A stretch of 64,000 bases of DNA from an uncultured Draconibacterium sp. (lineage in GTDB: Bacteria > Bacteroidota > Bacteroidia > Bacteroidales > Prolixibacteraceae). A model generated the notes under the pieces. That model was not told where the DNA came from. It did no database searches and worked only from the letters and a program-made list of their open reading frames with translations. Positions within the stretch are counted from its first letter, which is position 1. Every line of letters starts with the position of its first letter. Positions 15,815 through 24,932 of this stretch are shown one piece after another. The stretch lies in contig NZ_OY782038.1 in the NCBI RefSeq assembly GCF_963677575.1, forward strand, positions 4,219,501 through 4,283,500, given 5' to 3'. The position numbers and the translations under genes were made by a program.

Positions 15815-16909
15815 TCAGAAGTAAAAAACCGGGTTGGTATTCACCTCTGATAAATGGACTGCAAATTTAGGGAAATTTTTTGTAAGTAGCTCATAAAAAA
15901 GTTCTTTAGTGAACTGTTCACTCTCAAAATGTCCGATATCGGCGATAACTATTTTATTTTCGGCATCAAAAAATTGATGATATTTAAAGTCGCCGGTTAC
16001 AAAAAAGTCGGCTCCGGATGCAATTGCCTGGTTTAAAAGGAACGAACCTGCACCTCCGCAAACGGCTATTTTCTTCACTTTTTTATCTTGTAAAGCGGTG
16101 TGCCTTATCATTTTCACATCAAATGTTTTCTTTAACTGGCTAAGAAAAGCAGTTTCACTTTTTTCTTTAGGTAACGAACCGATCATTCCGGCTCCAATCT
16201 GATCAAATTTATTGTCGAGCGAATAAATATCGTAAGCAACTTCTTCGTAAGGATGAGCCTGAATGAGTGAATTTATGACTTTTCCCTGAAGGTAATCGAG
16301 GAAGATCGTTTCAACACGGATCTCATTTTCGTAATGCTGCTCACCTTTTTTTCCAACAAAGGGATTGGTGGTTTCGCTTCCTCTGAAAGTACCTTGCCCG
16401 TGCACATTAAAACTACACGAGTCGTACTCTCCAATGTGTCCGGCACCGGCTGTAAAAATGGCTTCGCGAACCTGATTGGCATGATCAACCGGAACATAAG
16501 TTACCAGCTTTTTCAGCATTCCGCCAGTAGGTTGAAGAATTTTGCAATTCTCTAATCCAAGCTTTTCGCAGATTTTCCCATTTACTCCGCCTGTAACGCT
16601 GTCGAGGTTGGTGTGGGCGGCATAAATGGCCACATCGTTTTTTATGGCTTTTATCAATGTGCGTTCAATGTAGTTTTTGCCCGTAATTTTTTTCAAGCCT
16701 GAAAAGATAATGGGATGATGGGCTATAATTAATTCCGCCTTTCTTTTTATTGCTTCATCAACAATTGTTTCGGTAACGTCGAGCGTAATCAAAACTGCCG
16801 AAACTTTAGCATTTTTATCGCCAAGAATTAGCCCGGCATTGTCATACGATTCCTGCAATTTTAAAGGTGCAAGTTCTTCTATAAAATTGGTAATATCTTT
16901 AATTTTCAT
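15815..16909 (-). CDS. Nif3-like dinuclear metal-centre protein
   Basis: This 364-residue protein belongs to the Nif3/YbgI/YqfO family (often labelled GTP cyclohydrolase 1 type 2). The metal-binding landmarks are AELIIAHHPIIFSGLKK, YAAHTNLDSVTGGVN near residue 100 and VTGDFKYHQFFDA near residue 325. It carries the long insert (about 130-230) typical of YqfO-type members. It is cytoplasmic and its true substrate is unknown. The ATG at 16909 is preferred over TTG/GTG codons a few bases upstream. It overlaps the last 11 bases of the MerR gene, which implies coupling. Confidence 0.9.
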   Translation of the reverse strand: MKIKDITNFIEELAPLKLQESYDNAGLILGDKNAKVSAVLITLDVTETIVDEAIKRKAELIIAHHPIIFSGLKKITGKNYIERTLIKAIKNDVAIYAAHTNLDSVTGGVNGKICEKLGLENCKILQPTGGMLKKLVTYVPVDHANQVREAIFTAGAGHIGEYDSCSFNVHGQGTFRGSETTNPFVGKKGEQHYENEIRVETIFLDYLQGKVINSLIQAHPYEEVAYDIYSLDNKFDQIGAGMIGSLPKEKSETAFLSQLKKTFDVKMIRHTALQDKKVKKIAVCGGAGSFLLNQAIASGADFFVTGDFKYHQFFDAENKIVIADIGHFESEQFTKELFYELLTKNFPKFAVHLSEVNTNPVFYF

Positions 16910-17219
16910 TTTCACCAAGCCCTTTTTTTATCGCGATTAGTTCTTGTTTAATATCTTGTAAACGTTTAACCACCTCGAAATTGTTTAATGTATCTTCCGG
17001 ATTTTCTTTCAGTTTCTTCCGGGCGCCGTCAATGGTCAGTCCGCGTTCTTTTACCAAATGGTTTATCATCCGGATCGTTTCCAGATCTTTTGGCGTGAAT
17101 TGTCGGTTGCCTTTTTTGTTCTTCACCGGCTTTAGCGCCTCAAACTGGTTCTCCCAATAACGAATGTGCGATACGTTTACGCCAAACATTTCGGCTACTT
17201 CGCCAATGGAATACAGCAT
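16899..17219 (-). CDS. MerR-family transcriptional regulator
   Basis: This protein is about 106 residues long and has the MerR winged helix at its start: YSIGEVAEMFGVNVSHIRYWENQF, given here only as the landmarks GEVAEMFGV and IRYWE. KGNRQFTPKDLETI follows, then a short dimerisation helix. No effector-binding domain or metal-binding cysteines are present, so the signal is unknown. The ATG at 17219 is preferred; a TTG at 17270 would extend it by 17 residues, but a likely promoter box overlaps that codon. It precedes and overlaps the Nif3 gene. Confidence 0.88.
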   Translation of the reverse strand: MLYSIGEVAEMFGVNVSHIRYWENQFEALKPVKNKKGNRQFTPKDLETIRMINHLVKERGLTIDGARKKLKENPEDTLNNFEVVKRLQDIKQELIAIKKGLGENEN

Positions 17220-17267
17220 CTTTTCTATTTTGGGCTTTTTGTATGGCACGCGCGAATAATTTAGATG

Positions 17268-17296
17268 CAAGATAAAAGAATTTGAAGCTGTTACAA
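17268..17296 (-). promoter_or_regulatory. Possible promoter of the MerR-Nif3-zinc ribbon operon
   Basis: On the minus strand a TTG (17294-17296) is followed after 19 bases by TATCTTG (17268-17274), a shortened form of the TAnnTTTG box. Transcription would start near 17260, compatible with translation from ATG 17219. Confidence 0.35.
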
Positions 17297-17336
17297 AAGA
17301 GTGACTGATTTTTTGATGTGCAGACGTTTTGCCAAA

Positions 17337-17368
17337 TAAAAACTTCCACCGAAATGAACAGATGGAAG
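17337..17368 (-). terminator. Terminator of the M23 peptidase gene
   Basis: CTTCCATC and GGTGGAAG on the minus strand (plus positions 17361-17368 and 17343-17350) form an 8-base stem with one G-U pair. It is followed by TTTTTA, 32 bases after the stop codon. Confidence 0.55.
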
Positions 17369-17399
17369 CCCTAATATTTTTTAGAAATCGCGAAATTGT

Positions 17400-18380
17400 T
17401 TAATCCAGCGATTGCCCGATATTCGATGAAATCGCAATCATTTTGTCGTATTCCTGTGGCGTAAGATCTTTAAACATGTAGTAAGCCGGGTTTACTTTGC
17501 GGCCGTCTTTGTGCACTTCGTAGTGTAGGTGAGGCGCAGTTGATCCTCCGGTGTTACCAAGGTAACCGATAATCTCGCCACGTTTAACTTGCTGGCCGCG
17601 CTTAACATTAAAACCATTCAGATGCCCGTAAAGCGTTTCGTAGCCATACCCATGGTCAATTTTAACGTGTAGCCCAAAACCCACTTTGCTTCGTTTCGAA
17701 CCTTTTACTTCGGTAACTTTTCCGTCGCCGGTAGCATAAACCGGAGTTCCTACAGGAGCCGTAAAATCTTGCCCCCAGTGCATTTTACGCACCTTGTAAA
17801 TCGGGTGCATCCGGTATCCCCAACCACTTGATGTGCGTTTTAGATCTTTGTTGGTAATGGGCATAATTGCCGGTAACGAAGCCAGCATTTTTTCTTTGTT
17901 CAGTGCCAGCTCCAAAACTTCGTCGTAGGATTTTGATTGTATATAAGCCTGTTTGGAAATTACATCCAGCTTATGTGCTGTTGCAATAACCAATTCGGCA
18001 TTGTCCATATCTTCCAACTCCGAATATTTATTCACACCACCAAAACCTGCATTACGTACAGTTGAAGGAATTGGCTCTGCTTCAAAAATTACGCGGTAAA
18101 TATTATCGTCGCGCTGCTGCAACTCCGATAATACATTCTCTACTTTATCCAAATCCTTCGAAAGCAATTCATACTGGGTAATCAAACGCTTGTTTTCGCG
18201 CATCAATCGTTTTGATCGCGGTGTATCGTAAAAGTTTACGAAGATTAGCGTGATTACAATCGCCAATGCCAAACTACTCGCAAAATAGGTAAGTAATTTT
18301 GTTGCTTTGGCTTTCCAACTTAATCCTACGCTCTCGTAACTGAGGGTATCCGGGTTAAATTTATATTTCTTTTTTGCCAT
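17400..18380 (-). CDS. M23 family metallopeptidase (LytM domain), membrane-anchored
   Basis: This 326-residue protein has a short cytoplasmic N-terminus and one transmembrane helix (about residues 30-50). A periplasmic coiled coil (about 58-92) and an alpha-helical linker precede a C-terminal LytM domain. The domain has the zinc ligands in GYRMHP, HWGQDF and HLHYEVH. Since all motifs are intact, it could be an active peptidoglycan endopeptidase. The architecture (TM, coiled coil, LytM) resembles the Bacteroidota family often annotated as M23 peptidase involved in cell elongation or division. It is divergent from alaS, sharing a 178-base intergenic region with -7 boxes on both strands. Confidence 0.93.
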   Translation of the reverse strand: MAKKKYKFNPDTLSYESVGLSWKAKATKLLTYFASSLALAIVITLIFVNFYDTPRSKRLMRENKRLITQYELLSKDLDKVENVLSELQQRDDNIYRVIFEAEPIPSTVRNAGFGGVNKYSELEDMDNAELVIATAHKLDVISKQAYIQSKSYDEVLELALNKEKMLASLPAIMPITNKDLKRTSSGWGYRMHPIYKVRKMHWGQDFTAPVGTPVYATGDGKVTEVKGSKRSKVGFGLHVKIDHGYGYETLYGHLNGFNVKRGQQVKRGEIIGYLGNTGGSTAPHLHYEVHKDGRKVNPAYYMFKDLTPQEYDKMIAISSNIGQSLD

Positions 18381-18429
18381 ATAAAAGGCCGGTTTTTTCT
18401 CTTTATTAATGTCTATTCATTAAATCCTA

Positions 18430-18437
18430 TAACTTTG
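18430..18437 (+). promoter_or_regulatory. -7 box for alaS
   Basis: TAACTTTG is an exact TAnnTTTG match 122 bases before the alaS start. No clear -33 TTG is present. Confidence 0.4.
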
Positions 18438-18470
18438 CATGGATTTAATAAAACGTGATTTTTCACGCGG

Positions 18471-18478
18471 CAAAGGTA
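18471..18478 (-). promoter_or_regulatory. -7 box for the M23 peptidase gene
   Basis: Read on the minus strand this is TACCTTTG, an exact match, about 90 bases upstream of the M23 peptidase start. It faces the alaS box, so the two promoters overlap divergently. Confidence 0.4.
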
Positions 18479-18558
18479 AGTAAATAACTCATAATTAATG
18501 AATTTGTTTTCTTTGCATTAAATATTTTTAACGAATTCATAAATCATACAGACGGAAA

Positions 18559-21180
18559 ATGAAGACTTCTAAAGAGATACGTAAGGCTTTTCTCGACTTT
18601 TTTACTGAGAAAGAACATCAGATTGTAAACTCTGCACCGATGGTTGTAAAAGGCGATCCTACGTTGATGTTTACCAATGCGGGGATGAACCAGTTTAAAG
18701 ACCAGTTTTTGGGTAACGAACCGGTAAAATATCCGCGGGTGGCCGATACGCAAAAATGTCTGCGTGTTTCAGGAAAACACAACGATTTGGAAGAAGTTGG
18801 TTTGGATACCTACCACCACACCATGTTCGAAATGTTGGGAAACTGGTCGTTTGGCGATTACTTTAAAAAAGAAGCGATCGACTGGGCATGGGAGTTTTTG
18901 GTAAAACGTATGGGAATTGATGCCGGCCGTTTGTATGCCACTGTTTTTGAAGGAAGTGCCGATGATAACCAGGAGCGCGACAACGAAGCTGCCGGTTACT
19001 GGGAGCAGTACTTGCCAAAAGACCGTATCCTGAACGGAAATAAAAAAGATAATTTTTGGGAAATGGGCGAGACCGGACCATGCGGGCCTTGTTCAGAGGT
19101 ACACGTTGATATTCGCTCGGATGAAGAGCGTGCAAAAGTTCCGGGACGCGATTTGGTAAACATGGACCACCCGCAGGTGATTGAAATATGGAACCTGGTG
19201 TTTATTCAATTTAACCGAAAAGCAAACGGAAACCTGGAAAGTTTACCGGCCAAACACGTTGACACCGGAATGGGTTTCGAGCGTTTGTGTATGGTTTTAC
19301 AAGGCGTTCAGTCGAACTATGATACTGATGTTTTCCAGAATACAATTGCTGAAATTGGAAAACTGTGTAATAAAAAATATGGCGAAGACGAAAAAATTGA
19401 TATTGCCATGCGCGTTATTGCCGACCACCTTCGTGCGGTTGCATTTGCCATTGCCGACGGTCAGTTGCCATCGAATAACAAAGCCGGATATGTAATCCGC
19501 CGTATTTTGCGCCGTGCCGTTCGTTACGGTTATACTTTCCTCGATTTAAAGGATGCCTTTATCTATCGTTTGGTTGACGTATTAAAAGAAAATATGGGAG
19601 AAGCTTTCCCTGAGTTAGTAAGTCAGCAAACCTTGATTGAAAAAGTAATTAAAGAGGAGGAAGAATCATTCCTGCGCACCCTTTCAACCGGTATTAAAAT
19701 GTTGGACGATATTATTTCAAAAGCCAAAAAAGATGGTGCCAAAGAAATTGCCGGAAAAGATGCTTTTGTATTGTATGATACCTTTGGATTCCCGCTTGAC
19801 CTTACCGAATTGATTACCCGCGAAAACGATTTGGGTGTTGATGAAAAAGGTTTTGCTGTGGAAATGCAGGCGCAAAAAGATCGTTCCAGAAATGCTGCTG
19901 CCCAGGAAACCGATGATTGGGTGGAACTGCGCAAAATTGAAAAGACAGAATTTTTAGGCTACGACAAACTGGAAGCCGAAATTAAAATAGCGCGTTATCG
20001 TAAAGTAACACAAAAGAAAAAATCGTTTTACCAACTGGTATTCGATCAAACGCCGTTTTATGGCGAATCGGGGGGACAGGTTGGCGATGCCGGTTACATT
20101 GAATTTGATGGTGTAAAAACTTCGATCATTGATACGCAAAAAGAAAATAACCTGACGGTTCATTTGGTAAATCAACTTCCTGAAAACCCGGAAGAAACTT
20201 TTTACGCTGTGGTAAATGCCAAACGCCGTACAAATATTGCCAATAACCACACAGCAACACACTTGCTGCATGCTGCTTTACGCGAGGTTTTAGGGTCGCA
20301 TGTTGAGCAAAAAGGATCGTTGGTAAATGCCGATCATTTGCGTTTCGACTTTTCGCATTTCCAGAAAATGAGCGATGAAGAAATTGCAGCGGTAGAGAAA
20401 CTGGTTAACGAAAAAATCCGTGAGAATTCAGTAAAAGAAGAAAACCGTGAAATGCCGATTGAAGAAGCAAAAGCAACCGGTGCAATGATGTTGTTTGGAG
20501 AGAAGTATGGCGAGGCAGTTCGTGTAATTAAATTTGGCGAATCGATAGAGTTGTGTGGCGGGACACACGTTGCGGCAACCGGCCAGATCGGTTTGCTAAA
20601 AATTGTTTCGGAAAGTGCAATTGCAGCCGGTGTACGCAGGATTGAAGCTATTACTGCCGATCGTGCAGAAAAATATATCAACGATCAATTGTCGTTATTG
20701 GATAGCATTCGCGAATCGGTGAAGGGATCGAAAGATGTTCTGGGAAGTGTGATTGCTTTGAATGAGCAAAATACAGAACTGACTAAACAGCTTGAAGCAT
20801 TCCAGCGCGAGAACCTTAAAAATGTTAAGGCTAATCTGAAGAGTAAAATTTTAATGGAGAATGGAGTGAATATCATTTCCGGAAAAATTATACTCGAAAA
20901 TGCTGCCTTAATTAAAGATTTGGCATTTCAGTTAAAAAGCGAAGTGGATGACTTGTATTTGGTGATTGGAGCTGAGGTAAAAGGCAAGCCTAATTTAACG
21001 GTAATGATTTCGGATAATATTGTTGCCGATAAAGGATTAAATGCCGGACAGATTGTTCGCGAAGCCGGAAAAGAAATCAAAGGTGGTGGCGGTGGCCAGC
21101 CATTTTATGCTACTGCCGGTGGAAAAGATGTTGATGGTTTACAGGCTGCCATTGAAAAAGCACTGTCGTTTTTGCAGTAG
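18559..21180 (+). CDS. alaS: Alanyl-tRNA synthetase
   Basis: This 873-residue enzyme has the normal length and the full set of domains. The class II catalytic core comes first (FTNAGMNQFKDQFLG, HHTMFEMLGNWSFGDYFKKE), then the tRNA-binding helical domain. The editing domain has zinc ligands H564 and H568 (HTATH) and C666 and H670 (CGGTH). The C-terminal C-Ala region ends KGGGGGQPFYATAGGK. It charges tRNA-Ala in the cytoplasm and clears Ser/Gly mischarging. It is transcribed alone and ends with a strong terminator. Confidence 0.98.
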   Translation: MKTSKEIRKAFLDFFTEKEHQIVNSAPMVVKGDPTLMFTNAGMNQFKDQFLGNEPVKYPRVADTQKCLRVSGKHNDLEEVGLDTYHHTMFEMLGNWSFGDYFKKEAIDWAWEFLVKRMGIDAGRLYATVFEGSADDNQERDNEAAGYWEQYLPKDRILNGNKKDNFWEMGETGPCGPCSEVHVDIRSDEERAKVPGRDLVNMDHPQVIEIWNLVFIQFNRKANGNLESLPAKHVDTGMGFERLCMVLQGVQSNYDTDVFQNTIAEIGKLCNKKYGEDEKIDIAMRVIADHLRAVAFAIADGQLPSNNKAGYVIRRILRRAVRYGYTFLDLKDAFIYRLVDVLKENMGEAFPELVSQQTLIEKVIKEEEESFLRTLSTGIKMLDDIISKAKKDGAKEIAGKDAFVLYDTFGFPLDLTELITRENDLGVDEKGFAVEMQAQKDRSRNAAAQETDDWVELRKIEKTEFLGYDKLEAEIKIARYRKVTQKKKSFYQLVFDQTPFYGESGGQVGDAGYIEFDGVKTSIIDTQKENNLTVHLVNQLPENPEETFYAVVNAKRRTNIANNHTATHLLHAALREVLGSHVEQKGSLVNADHLRFDFSHFQKMSDEEIAAVEKLVNEKIRENSVKEENREMPIEEAKATGAMMLFGEKYGEAVRVIKFGESIELCGGTHVAATGQIGLLKIVSESAIAAGVRRIEAITADRAEKYINDQLSLLDSIRESVKGSKDVLGSVIALNEQNTELTKQLEAFQRENLKNVKANLKSKILMENGVNIISGKIILENAALIKDLAFQLKSEVDDLYLVIGAEVKGKPNLTVMISDNIVADKGLNAGQIVREAGKEIKGGGGGQPFYATAGGKDVDGLQAAIEKALSFLQ

Positions 21181-21208
21181 ATGAAATTAGAACGCAGTTA
21201 ACGCATTC

Positions 21209-21246
21209 AGACCTTCAAGGTTCCCAAAACCTTGAAGGTCTTTTTG
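21209..21246 (+). terminator. Strong terminator of alaS
   Basis: A perfect 14-base stem (AGACCTTCAAGGTT 21209-21222, AACCTTGAAGGTCT 21228-21241) with a 5-base loop is followed by TTTTTG, 29 bases after the alaS stop. Confidence 0.8.
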
Positions 21247-21269
21247 TATCAGCTGGCCAAAAATGGGCT

Positions 21270-21372
21270 TCCTCCGACAAAAAATAGTCGTCCTCCGATG
21301 AAAAAACCGATCCTCCGACGGAAAAATGGTCTTCTCCGACGAAAAACCTACATTCTCCGAAGGTAAAAACCT
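21270..21372. repeat. Five imperfect 21-base tandem repeats (TCCTCCGAC-A-run)
   Basis: Units begin at 21270, 21291, 21311, 21332 and 21353 (spacing 20-21). Each starts TCCTCCGA or TTCTCCGA and continues with a short A-run. The period is a multiple of three, so two minus-strand frames show seven-residue repeats, but neither looks like a real gene. An inverted copy follows at 21391-21414. The array lies in 487 bases of gene-free DNA between alaS and ccsBA. Nothing else is recognised from 21415 to 21667. Confidence 0.7.
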
Positions 21373-21390
21373 TTCCTTGTTTACATTTAT

Positions 21391-21414
21391 CTTGTCCGAC
21401 GATCGGAGGACAAG
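21391..21414. repeat. Hairpin with inverted repeat unit
   Basis: CTTGTCC (21391-21397) pairs with GGACAAG (21408-21414). The loop contains CGATCG, and the right arm carries TCGGAGGA, the complement of the TCCTCCGA unit in the adjacent tandem array. Confidence 0.6.
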
Positions 21415-21667
21415 AAATTTGTAACGGAGGAGCACTAATTTTTATCAAATATTATCATTTTGTTATTTGGAGCCCACTTTTGTCACAAAAAAATGAGACA
21501 AAAACTTATTGCCTTGTTCTATTCCAATATTCTGGTTAAAGAAATACCAAATGGACTTTTGTTTTGTCTCTTTTTTTGAATTGTTCTAAATAAGGATTAT
21601 TTTCAGCAACTATTTTGAAAGAATACGGTTATAGAAAAAGATTTGGAACTAAATTGATAAAATAGAA

Positions 21668-24600
21668 ATGAAGAAATTTTATTCGTTCATAACATCCATG
21701 CCGTTCGCGGCATTTATTTTTCTAGGATTGGCATTTTCAATGGCTGTGGCTACATTTATCGAAAGTAGTTATGGCACGCCAACTGCCCGTGCATTGGTGT
21801 ACAACACGCACTGGTTCGAGGTACTTTGGGGGCTGTTTGCGCTCAACCTTATTAATAACATGTTTCGCTACCGGTTTTTCACCAACAGGCGGTACACACT
21901 CGGTATTTTTCATGTTTCGTTTTTGGTGATGATATTGGGAGGTGCCGTTACGCGCTTCATCAGTTTCGAAGGAGTGATGCACATTCGCGAAGGTGAGAGC
22001 GCCAATTCTATTCTCTCGACTAACGATTATTTTTATGCCGGATTTGACAATCAGGAAAAGGTGTCGCAAGTGCGGTTCTCGGAAATTACACCCAAACAGT
22101 ATTCTGCAAAATTCCATGTAAACGGAAAATCGGTAAAAGTAAAAGCCGTTGGTTTTATCGAGAATGCTGAACAAAAAGCCATCGCTTCCGATTCGGGTGA
22201 GCCGGTAATCGACTTTGTTTTTTCGGCACCAGGAGCACAGGGAATGCAGTCGTTCTCGTTTAAAGAAGGAGATGTACTTGATTACCCCGGTTTTACTGCC
22301 GGCTTTGACGTTGATGAAGAAAAAGTGATCAACTTTTTTATGCAAGACGGAGCTTTGTTTATGACATCTTTTGCACAATTGGAAGAAACCACCATGGCCA
22401 CGCAGGAAACGGTCGATTTATCGCCCGGCGATACAATTCCGGTAAAACCGATGTTTTTGTACGGATATGATAATTTCCGCTTTCTGATTCGGAATTTCTT
22501 GCCGAGTGCTAAATTTACAGCTGTAAAAAGCCAGACTGAAACAAGAGAAGATGCGGTAATGGTGCAGATTTCAGACGGAATACGCCAACAAAATGTGCCT
22601 GTATTTGGTCACTCAGGGCAACGCCCCGATACCGTGCGCGTTCCATTGGGCAACGGCACACTGAAACTGGCTTATGGTGCATTGCCGCTGCAGGTTCCGT
22701 TCAGTATTCATTTAAAAGATTTTCAGTTGGAGCATTACCCGGGGTCAAACTCTCCGTCGTCGTTTGCTTCGGAAGTTGTTCTGGTAGATCAGGAAAAAGG
22801 CATTAACGAAGATATTCGCATTTTTATGAATAATACGCTGAATCATCGCGGTTATAAGTTTTTCCAGTCATCATACGATGTAGACGAACAAGGCACGATC
22901 CTTTCCGTTAATTACGACTTCTGGGGAACTTGGATCTCGTACCTCGGTTATATTTTACTTATTGTAGGTGTAATCATGTCGTTGATAAATCCAAATTCCT
23001 ATTTTCAGTATTTGGCAAAAAAGCTAAAAGCCAGTTCTGTGAAAGTAATCGTATTGGTTGCATTGTTGGGAAGTGTAGCGTTTTCAGCATCGGCACAAAG
23101 TGGTGTTGGAGCCGGAATTCCGTCGATTGACAAGGAAGTTGTAAAAGAATTTAGCGAATTATGGGTGCAGGGTGTCGACGGAAGAATTGAACCGGTGTCA
23201 ACGCTGTCGGGTGAAATTGTTCGTAAGATAAGCCGAAAATCCGGTTTGTATGGTTTGTCGGCCGATGGGGTGGTGCTGAGTATGATGGCATATCCCGAAA
23301 TCTGGCAATCGATGCCTATTATTAAAGTGGGTGATAAATCGTTGGAGCTAGCACTCGGCGCACAGAATAAATATATTACAGTTGAATCGCTTTTTGATGA
23401 GAGCGGCAATTATAAAATTGCGGATGCTGTGCGGGCGGCTTATGCCAAAGCGCCGGGAATGCGCAACCGAATGGATAAAGAATACATTAACGTTGATGAG
23501 CGCGTAAATATCTGTTTTATGGTATTTCAGGGATCTATTTTTCACCTTTTCCCGCGCGAACGAGTAGAAGATACGTGGTATGCGCCTGGAAGTACTGCCA
23601 CTGAATATAGGGATGGTGATTCTATTTTTATACAAAGTGGATTTCAGCTGTTGTTGCAGTCGATTACGGAAAACCAAAGTGCGAATGCCGTTCAGGTGTT
23701 GCAGGCAGTCGATAATTTTCAAGTGAAGTATGGAGCTGATCTTTTGCCCGGCGAGAAGAAGAAAAACGTTGAAATTCTATTTAATAAAGTAAATCCGTTT
23801 AAACGCATTTTTCCGTTTTATCTGTTGTTTGGATTCCTGCTGCTGACAGTACTTTTCATAAATATTTTCAGGCAAAAACAATTACCGTCATTTCTGCGAA
23901 TATCATTTTTCGGATTCATTATAATCCTGTTTTTAGTGCACACGGTTGGATTAATTGTACGCTGGTATATCTCTGGACACGCGCCGTGGAGTAACGGTTA
24001 TGAATCGGTGGTTTATGTTGCGTGGGCAACGATGCTGGCCGGAATTATTTTTGGCCGAAAATACCCAATGGTTGTTGGTACTGCTGCATTCTTAACCGGA
24101 ATTGCGCTGTTTGTTGCACACTTAAGCTGGATGAATCCTGAGGTGACAAACCTTGTTCCTGTTCTAAAATCGTATTGGTTGGCCATTCACGTGGCCATTA
24201 TCACGGCAAGCTACGGATTTCTCGGGCTGAGTATGTTCCTTGGAGTTCTGGTCATGATATTAATTGTTCTGCGAAGAGGCGTAAACGAGTCAAAAGTTAA
24301 CGGCTTTATCGAGCAGCTAACAACTATTAATGAAATGTCGGCAACGGTTGGTTTATATTTTCTTACCATCGGAACATTTCTTGGCGGCGTTTGGGCAAAC
24401 GAAAGCTGGGGGCGTTATTGGGGCTGGGATCCGAAAGAAACGTGGGCACTTATTACTGTAGTTATCTACTCATTTATTGTACACATGAGATTGATTCCTT
24501 CGTTAAAGGGAATTTTCAATTATAATTTTGCATCGATAATTGGTTTTGCCTCGGTTATGATGACCTATTTTGGGGTTAATTATTACCTTTCAGGATTGCA

Positions 24601-24742
24601 TTCGTACGGAAAAGGTGTTGCCGATGGAGTGAATCCGGCTGTTCCTGCATCAATTTTAGTATTGGCCGGATTAATAATCTGGGCGTACTTAAAGGATAAT
24701 AAATATCAGTTACAACAAGCTAAAGCCGGGGCAGAGGAATAG
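21668..24742 (+). CDS. ccsBA: Fused ResB-CcsA cytochrome c biogenesis protein (CcsBA, system II)
   Basis: This 1024-residue protein joins a ResB/CcsB half to a CcsA half. The ResB half comprises N-terminal helices near 10-35, 50-70 and 80-100, a large periplasmic domain, and a helix near 420-440. The CcsA half comprises several helices from about 715 on. The heme-handling WWD motif WGRYWGWDPKETWAL lies near residues 911-925, and conserved His residues occur in HTVGLIVRWYISGHAPWSNGYES. It should export heme and attach it to CxxCH cytochromes on the periplasmic side. The fused form is known in Bacteroidota and Epsilonproteobacteria. About 270 periplasmic residues separate the two halves. It is preceded by the repeat-rich spacer and seems to be a single-gene unit. 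Confidence 0.95.
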   Translation: MKKFYSFITSMPFAAFIFLGLAFSMAVATFIESSYGTPTARALVYNTHWFEVLWGLFALNLINNMFRYRFFTNRRYTLGIFHVSFLVMILGGAVTRFISFEGVMHIREGESANSILSTNDYFYAGFDNQEKVSQVRFSEITPKQYSAKFHVNGKSVKVKAVGFIENAEQKAIASDSGEPVIDFVFSAPGAQGMQSFSFKEGDVLDYPGFTAGFDVDEEKVINFFMQDGALFMTSFAQLEETTMATQETVDLSPGDTIPVKPMFLYGYDNFRFLIRNFLPSAKFTAVKSQTETREDAVMVQISDGIRQQNVPVFGHSGQRPDTVRVPLGNGTLKLAYGALPLQVPFSIHLKDFQLEHYPGSNSPSSFASEVVLVDQEKGINEDIRIFMNNTLNHRGYKFFQSSYDVDEQGTILSVNYDFWGTWISYLGYILLIVGVIMSLINPNSYFQYLAKKLKASSVKVIVLVALLGSVAFSASAQSGVGAGIPSIDKEVVKEFSELWVQGVDGRIEPVSTLSGEIVRKISRKSGLYGLSADGVVLSMMAYPEIWQSMPIIKVGDKSLELALGAQNKYITVESLFDESGNYKIADAVRAAYAKAPGMRNRMDKEYINVDERVNICFMVFQGSIFHLFPRERVEDTWYAPGSTATEYRDGDSIFIQSGFQLLLQSITENQSANAVQVLQAVDNFQVKYGADLLPGEKKKNVEILFNKVNPFKRIFPFYLLFGFLLLTVLFINIFRQKQLPSFLRISFFGFIIILFLVHTVGLIVRWYISGHAPWSNGYESVVYVAWATMLAGIIFGRKYPMVVGTAAFLTGIALFVAHLSWMNPEVTNLVPVLKSYWLAIHVAIITASYGFLGLSMFLGVLVMILIVLRRGVNESKVNGFIEQLTTINEMSATVGLYFLTIGTFLGGVWANESWGRYWGWDPKETWALITVVIYSFIVHMRLIPSLKGIFNYNFASIIGFASVMMTYFGVNYYLSGLHSYGKGVADGVNPAVPASILVLAGLIIWAYLKDNKYQLQQAKAGAEE

Positions 24743-24932
24743 TGTTTTGCTAAATAAAATTTTAGAACAATAGACTCTGAAAGTCGATATCGTTTGGTTT
24801 AACTTTTTGTTATACAAGTAATTAGGATTATTTAGAACGCATACAAATAGGATAAGCTGAAAAATAGCATAATCCCTTTGTAAATCAACCAACAACAAAA
24901 GCCTTATATTTCGAAGTTTTTAAAATTGAAAT

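Noticed and set aside
21270..21372. CRISPR-like array
   Set aside because: The repeats are only 20-21 bases from start to start with no room for spacers of normal length, and no cas genes are nearby.
21187..21448. Two overlapping minus-strand frames with seven-residue repeats after alaS
   Set aside because: The repeats in both frames arise from the 21-base tandem array. Neither frame has a credible start region, and they also run through the alaS terminator.
21737..22378. A 213-residue minus-strand frame within ccsBA
   Set aside because: It is antisense to the ResB half of ccsBA and lacks any domain.
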